Made by a program: the position numbers and the translations under genes | Notes under the pieces: generated by a model | Seen by the model: the letters and a program-made list of their open reading frames with translations, nothing else | Told to the model about the DNA's origin: nothing | Databases searched by the model: none | Origin: Malachius bipustulatus | Taxonomy: Eukaryota; Arthropoda; Insecta; Coleoptera; Melyridae | DNA length: 64,000 bases | Direction: 5' to 3' | Assembly: GCA_910589415.1 (NCBI GenBank) | Contig: OU342637.1 | Span: 43,306,162 to 43,370,161, forward strand | In this document: one piece after another, positions 55,836-64,000 of the stretch | Layout of the letters: each line of letters starts with the position of its first letter | Numbering within the stretch: the stretch's first letter is position 1

Positions 55836-56464
55836 CTAAACCAACAATGAAACTGCCATTCAATACTCCGATTCTTAAATCACTTAATCAACAGTTTTTA
55901 CGCCAATATTCAACCTCTGAACTTCCAAATTTGTCTCACATAGATGCAGAAGGACATGCCCGTATGGTTAATGTGTCTTATAAACCAATTACCCATCGTA
56001 CAGCAATCGCCAAAGCACATGTCAATATTCCAGATACCCTCGTCAGGGCAATCAAAGAAAACTCACTGAAAAAAGGCGACGTACTCAGTGTCTCCCAGAT
56101 TGCTGGAATCGCCGCAGCAAAGAAAACTTCTGAACTACTTCCACTGTGCCATAACATTTCCCTTTCTAGTATTGTGGTGAATGCACGACTGGATGAGGCA
56201 AATAAAAAAGTAGAACTGGTAGCGACAGTTGAGTGTGATGGAAAAACAGGTGTGGAAATGGAGGCGCTGACTGCAGTAAGTGTTGCTGCTTTAAATGTGT
56301 ATGACATGTGCAAAGCAGTTAGCAGGGAAGTGGTCATTACAGATATATGCCTTGTGAACAAGACTGGAGGTAGTAAGAGTAGTAAAGACAATAAGTTGAA
56401 GATTAGGCCATTAGATACAACACCAATTGAGCCAAATTATGCTGTACAAGTTGGGATTGTATGA
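55836..56464 (+). CDS. MOCS1: MOCS1 terminal exon, MoaC (cyclic pyranopterin monophosphate synthase) domain
   Basis: The MoaC domain converts the MoaA product into cyclic pyranopterin monophosphate in molybdenum-cofactor synthesis. A pyrimidine-rich TTTTTTTTTTCAG at 55823-55835 is a good splice acceptor. The frame is open through it (codons for K-P-T precede the first ATG at 55847), so this is a last exon and not necessarily a gene start. Counting from that Met (205 residues): LSHID at 29-33, KGDVLSVSQIAGIAAAKKTS around 76-94, LCH at 100-102, DGKTGVEMEAL at 131-141, and VYDMCKAVS with the expected active-site Asp153 and Lys156. No break or odd residue is seen. The MoaA part is not in the window; the upstream intron is at least filled by the 45-55.7 kb nest if the gene extends that way. 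Confidence 0.85.
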
Positions 56465-56485
56465 ATCGTAGTTGAATTTTTATGA

Positions 56486-56491
56486 AATAAA
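56486..56491 (+). terminator. Poly(A) signal of the MOCS1-like gene
   Basis: AATAAA 22 bases after the stop codon; a GT-rich TTTTTGTTACTGC segment follows. Confidence 0.65.
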
Positions 56492-56499
56492 ATTTTTGT

Positions 56500-57687
56500 T
56501 ACTGCAGTTCTAAAGCGCTTTTTCTTGTTGCAGCAACTTCACTCACATTTCAAAACTCTTTCAACTACTATGTTATTAAAATTATGATCGCAAAAATGAA
56601 CTAATTCAAAATGTTGAAACTGATATTGTTGATATTCGTAAATTGGGTCAACGTATACAAAAAATTGAAACAAAAAATTACTAGTAATCATCACTATCGA
56701 AGATTGATTGACATTCATTATAGAAATGATCGCATGTTAGAATTAACTTTAGTATTCTTTTTATACTTTAATCTTTTGGTTACGTTTCAAAAGCAGAGGT
56801 TCCAGCGGTTTGAAACTGTTCAAAAACTGTTTGACCAGTTTTATTCCGAGGTCATTACAGTTTAACACAAAAACTATTTGATTCAAAATCTTCAGACCTG
56901 GTTTGAAACTGCTGCATCAAGAAAACCCGTATCTTAATGTAGAGAGAGTTAATGTGAAAATCTGCAAAATTCATATTGAGATGTATAATTCTGTGAATTT
57001 TTTAATCTTTTATCCAAAGATGCACATTAACTCTCCCAATATAAGGAATTCAAATTGAGACTAATGGGATGGGGACTATTACTTATCTGTTAATTTTTTT
57101 TGATTAATATATAAAACACTTACAGGTGGTATTATTATAAAGTCATCACACGTCCCGATTTTGGCGGGACTGTCCCGCTTTTTGGTGAACTGTCCCGCGT
57201 CCCGCCGATTTTAAAAAGTGTCCCGCTTTTTAGAAAATTGTGATAAACTCGCAGGATCGGCATGTGATAAATTGAGATTATTGGTTCATTAAATTCAGGA
57301 TCGCCATTCGATACAAGGTGGTGGTGAGGTTTGAGATACTTACTTGGTTTCAATAGGTTTTACTTTTATTAACAAATAACAAATACATGTTTAAGTTTAA
57401 CTATTGCAGCGTGCTATGCTCGCTACGATTTTCAAATTTATTGGGATTCTTATACTATTGATTAAAGTTCAGAAATGTCGCGCTCAACTGTACATTTTTC
57501 TTGGTGTAAACGAGAGTACAAGGCAAAAACTGCATGTACACACCTGACAGCAATTAAGACTTCCGCTGTCTGGTGAATTTGAGATAAAACGTAATAGAGC
57601 ATTTTATCAATTTTCTCTTTCATTTCGAGCTTTCTGTAGTTGAAAATTATACCATCTTATGTGGAATAATTTTCCGTATCTAGTGGT
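56500..57687. other. Intergenic, small hairpin and simple repeats
   Basis: An imperfect inverted repeat at about 56938-57045 (GAGAGAGTTAATGTG and CACATTAACTCTC) looks like a ~110-bp MITE. At 57150-57235 the word GTCCCGC recurs about five times (GTCCCGCTTTTT-type units). An 84-codon open frame at 56611-56865 has no recognisable similarity and is probably chance. Confidence 0.45.
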
Positions 57688-58333
57688 GTACCAGGTGTCC
57701 CAACACTAGTGTCCACCCCCTAAATCGAGCTTAATTTTAAAGATAAAAAATTGAAACTTTGAGGATTTGTGTACTTGATATAGGACCACGGAATGGCATA
57801 TTAATCAGTTTCATTAAAAAACATTTTTAATATCTTTTTAATAATCACCTTTTTCATGAGTCTATACTACGACACTGTTCAGTGCAGGTTCATTGTGCCG
57901 GCTAGCCCAGCAAGAGCCGTCCTTCTATTTATTTGGGCCTTATTTACTTTGTCATAAAACTTATTGCACCTACCGTTTTCAGATTATATTGATTATATTG
58001 TTCAGATTATATTGTCTACCTGTCATTGCTATATAATTATATTTTAGTTAATTAAAACCTTATAATTAGTTTTTTCACATTTCTTTCAAGCGATATTGAT
58101 TTTATTTATCGATTTCTACGTATGTATTGAAAAAAAATCAATTTTTTTTTCGACAATTTACCACCATCTTACAGTTTTTTACGCTGGCGCCCGAACTAAA
58201 TGTTTTTTAATGAAACTGATTATGCCATTCCGTGGTCCTATATCAAGTACACAAATCCTCAAAGTTTCAATTTTTTATCTTTAAAATTAAGCTCTATTTA
58301 GGGGGTGGACACTAGTGTTGGGACACCCGGTAC
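57688..58333. repeat. Foldback element FB3, copy 2
   Basis: Almost identical to 7941-8585 over its whole length (for example GTGTCCCAACACTAGTGTCC ends and GCCGGCTAGCCCAGCAAGAG inside). Its right end abuts the ribozyme array. Confidence 0.9.
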
Positions 58334-58430
58334 AACTCGAGATGCACCACTCGGAGATCCGTGTTAATTCTTGCCTTAAGAGGCCCCAACTTCCGTTCAT
58401 CCGACAGCATCCTCCAGACACTCCAGATGC

Positions 58431-58474
58431 AGCACACTGACGAGTTCCAGTAGAACGAAACACGTGTCTGTGCT
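58431..58474 (+). ncRNA. Type I hammerhead ribozyme, family B
   Basis: Stem I AGCACA/TGTGCT, core CTGACGA (free position 7 is C), stem II GTTC/GAAC with loop CAGTA, GAA, stem III AC/GT with loop ACGT, cleavage after GTC. Fully intact. Confidence 0.9.
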
Positions 58475-58887
58475 TGATTTGGTACTCTGGAAAGCTCTGC
58501 TGTTGGATATTGGAAGCTCCTTCTCGATTGGAGTTTCGGGCACTGCCAGCATGACAACTGTTATGGGCGATGGAGAAATTCTCCGAACCCACCTAACAGG
58601 CTAGTAATTGCACTCTATGTGCTTTATACTCATTGACCTACAATTCACTATTTTATGAATTAATCGTTGAGTATACTTGCCTCCTGTCTTTTTCATTATT
58701 CGATTGTCATCGACCGGCTTTGGTAGTGTCTGAAACTGCAATTAACTTAGAGTGAACTCACGGTTAGTTCTTTGAACTGACCGCTAGATGTCGCTCTATT
58801 TACACCACACGGAGATCCGTGTTAATTCTTGCCTTAAGGGCCCCAACTTCCGTTCATCCGACAGCATCCTCCAGACACTCCAGATGC

Positions 58888-58931
58888 AGCACACTGATGA
58901 GTTCCAGTAGAACGAAACAAGTGTTTGTGCT
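58888..58931 (+). ncRNA. Type I hammerhead ribozyme, family B, GUU cleavage site
   Basis: Core CTGATGA and all stems intact; loop III is AAGT and the cleavage triplet is GTT instead of GTC. GUU fits the NUH rule but usually cleaves more slowly. Confidence 0.85.
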
Positions 58932-59345
58932 TGATTTGGTACTCTGGAAGACTCTGTTGTTGAATATTGGAAGCTCCTTCTCGATTGGAGTTATGGGCAC
59001 TGCCAACATGACAACTGTTATGGACGATGGAGGAATTCTCCGAACCCACCTAACAGGCTAGTAATTGCACTCTATATGCTTTATACTCATTGACCTACAA
59101 TTCACTATTTTATGAATTAATCGTTGAGTATACTTGCCTTCTGTTTTTTTTATTATTCGATTGTCATCGACCGGCGTTGATAGTGTCTGAAACTGCAATT
59201 AACTTAGAGTGTACTCACGGTTAGTTCTTTGAACTGACCGCTAGATGTCGCTCTATTTACACCACACGGAGATCCGTGTTAATTCTTGCCTTAAGAGGGC
59301 CCAACTTCCGTTCATCCGACAGCATCCTCCAGACACTCCAGATGC

Positions 59346-59386
59346 AGCACACGGATGAGTTCCAGTAGAACGAAACACGTGTCTGG
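59346..59386 (+). ncRNA. Hammerhead ribozyme, family B, decayed
   Basis: Core reads CGGATGA and the 3' strand of stem I has lost two bases (TGGCTT for TGTGCT). Probably inactive. Confidence 0.75.
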
Positions 59387-59808
59387 CTTGATTTGGTACT
59401 CTGGAAGGCTCTGCTGTTGGATATTGGAAGCTCCTTCTCGATTGGAGTTTCGGGCACTGCCAGCATGACAACTGTTATGGGCGATGGAGGAATTCTTATT
59501 CTTATTATTATTATTCACTTTCTCCACGCACATGCAGAAGAATAGACAAATGACAAGACCTAAACAGTGACATTCCTTAACACACCCCCTCAATGCATAT
59601 TTTGTCAAGACCAAAATATACATTATATTTCAATAACTCGTCCAATCAGATATTGCACAGTGGTCACACTGCGTTGCCTTGTCGAGCACTTTTTTAAAGT
59701 AAAATTAATCATTTCTGCCGTCGTTATCAACCGTCTCATACCTACTCATCCTTCATTACACTGTTGTGCTTTGATCGAGCAGTAGCGGCAAGAATTGTTC
59801 CGACCAAA

Positions 59809-59949
59809 ATGCCGAAATATTACAGAAATAATAGTGAAGATAGTGATGTAGAACTTTCTAGGAAGCGAAGAAAACTTATTAAGAAGCTAGAGCAACTAGA
59901 TAAACTAGATCAAAAGCAAAAGCGTCGGAGTACTAGCAGTTGCTCCTCA
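59809..59949 (+). pseudogene. DIRS-like gag, probable exon 1
   Basis: MPKYYRNNSEDSDVELSRKR and a charged, coiled-coil-like KLIKKLEQLDKLDQKQKRR, then SCSS. CAG/GTAGTT at 59949/59950 can serve as a splice donor; joining to TTTTAG/GTGAATC at 62459/62460 keeps an open frame (SSG then ESTVSRYQ). The start of DIRS ORF1 proteins is typically short and charged like this. Confidence 0.5.
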
Positions 59950-61129
59950 GGTAGTTATCTATCCATACTGTATATTGTTGTACAATATAATAGCAAAATA
60001 TTCAGCTATAAAAATTAAAATTAAAAGAGTATAAAACTATTAATGTGTGGGACAAAACTTTCAATCCCCAATTTCTTTATACAGGGTGTTACAAAAAAGG
60101 ATGTCAAGCTCTTGGCCACAGATTGCTGGGCCAAAAATAATGAAGCTTTCCTTATGCCATTTTTCACATAGGCGTCCCATTTTCAAGATACAGGGTCAAA
60201 CTTTAAATAAAAAAAAAGTTTTTTATCAATAACTCCGTTATTTTTTAAGATACTCACTTGAAAATTTGCATAGCCTTCTTTCTTATGCAGACACACATTT
60301 TTAGGAAAAAAAATCAAAGAAAATCCAAGCGCGAGCGCACGAAAGGGGGTTTATGGCAGACCTTGGCCCCCCAACATTTTTCTGCGTACGCCTATGGCTC
60401 TGATGTATGGTTTTTTTGATTGAGCGTTTATTTGTTTTACTATCCTCACTCTTATATCATTTTGATTTAGGCCTTCGTTTACGAGATATATCAACATGTT
60501 TGGGTGTGTGTCATTGATCAACTTACTGATATTTAAATTTCCCAATTTCTTTTTAGAGCGGTGATTCGGTGGTGGCTGGTTCGGATATGTTTCTGCATAA
60601 CGTGTTCGTCTAATAGTCAAAGTATAATAGGTAAATTCGGATTAAAATGCTGACTGTAATTTATTTAAGACTTACTTAGACTAAAATTATTCCTTACGAA
60701 AATCTTGGCCTGCCGGCGGCGTCGGGTCTTCGGCCCTCTATGGCGGGCCTTCGGCCCGTAATGTCAGTAGATCCCAGTCAAAGTTGAAATTTGTCATCAG
60801 TTTTTTTTTTTTTTAATTGCAGTTTTTCTTTATCAGTACGGCCCTGAAAGCAGTAGATTCCCCGTCAAAGTTAACGCCTGCCACCTCCTTTTTTGTGACT
60901 ATTTTTTCTATATCGCTCCTGAAGGACCAATATGTGAACTTACGAAAATTCGCGTAGAAATTAGTTTCGCGTCCAAAATATGACGTCCCAAAGTTTGAGA
61001 GTAACTTGGATCGTTACTAGTATTTACTGTAGTTTTCCCTATGTTACCTTTCCTATGAAATACTAGTGTACAATATTTCACTAAAATGGTTAAGTTTTTA
61101 AAAGGTTTTCAATTTATTAATGATGATTG

Positions 61130-61440
61130 TTAGCCATGGTACACCTACCCAACGATGAATAAATAAAAACGCAATTGTAGGTCAATGGGTACAACATTTA
61201 TTGAAATAGTCTGCCTACCGGTTTCGGGCAAGGTCACCCATCATCAGGACAACTGAAAGTATAAGTTGAGTAGGATGGTAAATTTTTTCAAACACTTTAG
61301 TGTGTATCGTTAAGATGAAAAATTTACCATCCTCTTAAACTTACTTTCAGCTGTCCTGATGATGGTTGACCTTGCCGGTAGACAGACTATTTTAATAAAT
61401 TTTATACCTAGTGACCTACAATAATTGCATTTTTATTTAT
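61130..61440. repeat. Inverted repeat carrying hammerhead-like motifs
   Basis: Left and right halves mirror each other around 61285 (AAATTTACCATCCT both ways; CCTGATGATGG near each outer side; ACCTACAAT at the edges). The left half has a complete hammerhead-like motif on the minus strand; the right half has a deleted one. Confidence 0.65.
61211..61252 (-). ncRNA. Hammerhead-like motif
   Basis: Minus strand: stem I TTGTC/GGCAG (with wobbles), core CTGATGA, stem II TGGG/CCCG-type with loop TGACCTTG, GAA, stem III ACCGGT with almost no loop, cleavage triplet GTA. Such minimal stem III forms are known mainly as dimers. The mirrored copy at 61352-61385 has lost the GAAAC segment. Confidence 0.55.
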
Positions 61441-62459
61441 TCAATTTGTTGACTCTTTGAATAATTTAGTCCGTGAAATCTTCAAATTGTTTATAATAAA
61501 AATTCGAATTATGTATTAACATGAAAAAACACCACAATTATTATTATACAGGGTGTTAAAAAATGACGGACAAACTCTTCAGTACATTGTAGGGGACACT
61601 CAGTACAGTACGGGAAAAATAATTTAAAAAATTCTGGTCTTCAATTTGGTGAGATAAAAAATGCCAAAGTTAACATTTTACTATCTTTGTTTTTCAGTAT
61701 TTGCAAAAAAATAAATGATTTTACAGATATAAAAAGGGTAAGTACTTAAATCATTATCAATTAAAAAAATTGCTTAAGATGTATTACTGGCTTGGAAAAT
61801 TTAATAAGATTTTTTTTTCTTTTCTAAGATGCTGAAAAAAAAGCATTTGGCAACAACGGTTTTGATACCTTGACTACATGCATTGTTAGAAATTAAAAAC
61901 AGAAAATAAAAAAGAAATTGGGAAATTTAAATATCAGTAAGTTGATCAATGACACACACCCAAACATGTTGATATATCTCGTAAACGAAGGCCTAAATCA
62001 AAATGATATAAGAGTGAGGATAGTAAAACAAATAAACCATACATCAGAGCCATAGGCGTACGCAGAAAAATGTTGGGGGGCCAAGGTCTGCCATAAACCC
62101 CCTTTCGTGCGCTCGCGCTTGGATTTTCTTTGATTTTTTTCCCTAAAAATGTGTATCTGCATAAGAAAGAAGGCTATGCAAATTTTCAAATGAGTATCTT
62201 AAAAAATAACGGAGTTAGGTATTGATAAAAAACTTTTTTTTTTAAAGTTTGACACCCTGTATCTTGAAAATGGGACGCCTATGTGAAAAATGGCATAAGG
62301 AAAGTGTCATTATTTTTGGCCCAACAATCTGTGGCCAAGAGCTTGACCTCCTTTTTTGTAACACCCTGTATAGGTAAAACTGTCAACCTATTAATTATTA
62401 TTCCTGAAACTTAAAATAGCAAAAGAACAATGGGGTAAGTAATGAAAAATATATTTTAG

Positions 62460-63378
62460 GTGAATCAACGGTCTCCAGATATCAGACTCGTAGACCAAAT
62501 TACCAGGAGTCCGATATGGTAGAAATACCGGATGTTGATGAATTAGTAAGTGCCGTCAGTGTCAGTATCCAGGGAAGGCAGGAACAAGATAACACAAACA
62601 AATATATTCACCCTCAATTGAGTGATGGTATTATGAAATTATTTGGGGAAGAACCCGCCGGTTCAGAACCGATATTTGATCGGAAATACACACAGTAGTA
62701 GCAGATCGGTGGAATAAATACTTAACACAAGGGTTGGAGAAACCTGAACGAGAGGATATTACTAAGAAATATTACATTCCCAAAAATATCCCACGACTAC
62801 GACCACCCGAATTAAATCCCGAATTGATTGCATCAATGAGTGAATTATCAAAGAAAGACGATAAATACATAACTACAGTGCAAGCACAAATGGGATTGGG
62901 CCTAACATCCATTTCTCAAGTAATTAACAAAACCTTACAAAGGACCTAAACTGCTGGTGAATCAGAGGACGATGCAAGCCTAGTACACCTTATTGATGCA
63001 GGAAAACTAATATGTAATGCTTTTTATATGTTGTCTGCTACAAGAAAATTTCATGTAGAGTCTCAAACAAATGTGACTGTAAGGAAAATTGTCAAGGAAA
63101 GTCCCATCGACGAGTACTTATGTGGGAAAAATTTCGCTGAGAAATTTAAGGAAATGAAGAATCAGTGGCGTACGGGTAAAGAAATGAAATCTACCGCAGC
63201 CTCAACTAAGCTTTTTGCAAGACCATCATCCACATCGAATTACAGAAGTCAAAGAAGCCATTCGTCGCAGTCTTTAAACTTCAGGCCCACGTATCCAAGG
63301 TCAAGAATGAGAGAATGGAGACAGCAAAGTCAAGGGAAAATGGAATTTCCCCGGAAGAAAATTGCTTACAAAAAGTAA
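62460..63378 (+). pseudogene. DIRS-like ORF1 (gag), main part
   Basis: IPDVDELVSAVSVSIQGRQE; KYYIPKNIPRLRPPELNPEL; SLVHLIDAGKLICNAFYMLS; ESPIDEYLCGKNFAEKFKEM. These match the general DIRS gag plan, a helical body with a Ser/Arg-rich tail (SNYRSQRSHSSQS). Breaks at about 62697, 62947 and around 63000. Overlaps the next ORF by about 60 bases in another frame, as is usual in DIRS elements. Confidence 0.65.
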
Positions 63379-64000
63379 ATGTAAGTAAACAATATGCTGC
63401 TAGACTCCAAAAAATTTCCAACCAGTGGAAAATAATCACTCATGATATTCGTATTCTGTCATGGGTAGAAGGGTATAAAATTCCATTTAATAAAATTCCT
63501 GTCCAGTATTACTTATCAGAGTGCCACAAAATGGCGAAAGATGGAATTTATAAACTTACTTCATGTATAAATGAACTGCTAAAGAAAAATGTGATATCAG
63601 AATGTAAATCGTCTGAAGGTCAATTTATCTCCTCATTTTTTCTGATAACGAAATTAGACAACAGTTTATCGTTTTATTCTGAATTTGAAACAGCTAAATA
63701 AATTTATATCAGTTCCTCATTTTAAAATGGAAAATTTTAAAACTGTTAAAGATTTAATAACTAAAGACACCTTCATGGCAACTATTGATCTTAAGGACGC
63801 CTATTATATTTGAGTTTAATTGTTTACCAAATGGATTATCATTAGCCCCGTATATGTTTACTAAACTATTAAAGCTGTTTTGAAATTCTTTAGGGAAAGA
63901 AATATTATGTGCGTAATTTACTTAGATGATATTTTAATTCTAAGTCATACAGCAGACGAGGTTGCAATAAATGTAAAATTTATTTTATCCACTTTAGAGA
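63315..64000 (+). pseudogene. DIRS-like reverse transcriptase, cut by window end
   Basis: WKIITHDIRILSWVEGYKIP, CINELLKKNVISEC, GQFISSFFLITKLDNS, then MATIDLKDAYYI, LSLAPYMFTKLL and catalytic IYLDDILILS. The HD-ILSWVEGYKIPF lead-in is characteristic of DIRS RT. A small deletion/frameshift lies at 63808, right after DLKDAYY, and another near 63700. A tyrosine recombinase would be expected beyond 64000. Confidence 0.75.

Larger units (their letters stand above)
58345..59492 (+). mobile_element. Three-unit hammerhead repeat array (retrozyme-like), family B
   Basis: Units of 457-458 bp in tandem, opposite in orientation to the 23-kb locus and nearly identical in sequence. Each contains GGAGATCCGTGTTAATTC, the hammerhead, GTGCCCGAAA-type and GAGCGACATCTAGCGG landmarks. 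The left end is cut by FB3 and the right end stops within a unit at a TTATTATTATT tract, so no TSD can be read. Confidence 0.8.
60080..62370. repeat. Composite foldback element FB8, 2.3 kb
   Basis: Arms at about 60080-60560 and 61920-62370 are inverted copies (TACAGGGTGTTACAAAAAAG to its mirror, including GCGCGAGCGCACGAAAGGGG). The centre holds a GGGCCTTCGGCCCG hairpin (60750-60770), a second inverted repeat (61130-61440) and an orphan TACAGGGTGTT end at 61548. It lies wholly within the proposed DIRS intron. Confidence 0.8.

Overview
This looks like a stretch of a large, AT-rich, intron-containing insect genome that is almost entirely transposable-element debris. The evidence is eukaryotic: GT-AG introns, AATAAA signals, non-LTR, Gypsy-type LTR and DIRS-type retrotransposons, an IS630/Tc1-type DDE transposon, and one recognisable animal gene exon. 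A short TCAGG tract (13863-13887) matches the telomeric unit of many beetles, so Coleoptera is a weak guess only. The one host gene I can support is the MoaC-domain terminal exon of a MOCS1-like molybdenum-cofactor gene at 55836-56464, with its poly(A) signal just behind it.

Layout. 0-9.2 kb: a hairpin-rich repeat carrying a tRNA-like (SINE-like) insertion, a Jockey/CR1-like non-LTR element split by a foldback element, and a second, RNase H-bearing non-LTR element on the minus strand that has itself been hit several times. 9.9-13.2 kb: a 3.3-kb palindrome with two insertions visible in one arm only. 14-19.1 kb: a decayed cysteine-rich (CXC-like) reading frame, the inverted second copy of the first hairpin repeat, and the best-preserved non-LTR ORF2 (endonuclease plus reverse transcriptase, minus strand). 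19.2-24 kb: ribozyme-bearing repeats, a 5S-like SINE and RNase H fragments. 25-32.4 kb: an IS630-type transposon with matching ends, filled with RT fragments, a Penelope-like fragment and 3.7 kb that I cannot identify. 34-38.9 kb: foldbacks and a decayed ribozyme. 38.9-44.9 kb: a non-LTR element with a PHD-like/zinc-knuckle ORF1, interrupted by a 2.57-kb TG...CA insertion. 44.9-55.7 kb: a Russian-doll nest of three Gypsy-type elements plus a foldback. 55.8-56.5 kb: the MOCS1 exon. 57.7-59.5 kb: a foldback and a three-unit ribozyme array. 59.8-64 kb: a DIRS-like element whose first gag intron seems to hold a 2.3-kb foldback composite.

The most interesting system is a set of type I hammerhead ribozymes inside dispersed ~450-460-bp repeats. 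Three loci (19.2-20.6, 23.1-23.9 and 58.3-59.5 kb) contain the CTGANGA core, stem II, GAAAC, a tiny AC/GT stem III, a GTC (or GTT) cleavage site and a matching 6-bp stem I. Two of these loci are bounded by 12-13-bp target-site duplications, so they look like retrotransposed multimers, that is, animal retrozyme-like elements. One is a head-to-head inverted dimer. More degenerate hammerheads occur at 34.2 and 61.2 kb. A Penelope-like fragment lies at 27.4 kb; Penelope elements are a known hammerhead-associated retrotransposon group and a conceivable source of reverse transcriptase.

A second recurrent theme is a set of foldback (long inverted repeat) elements beginning CAGG... and flanked by TA. 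One insertion can be proven by comparison with the undisturbed sister LTR. Almost every protein-coding element here is broken, so the window records insertion history more than active function.
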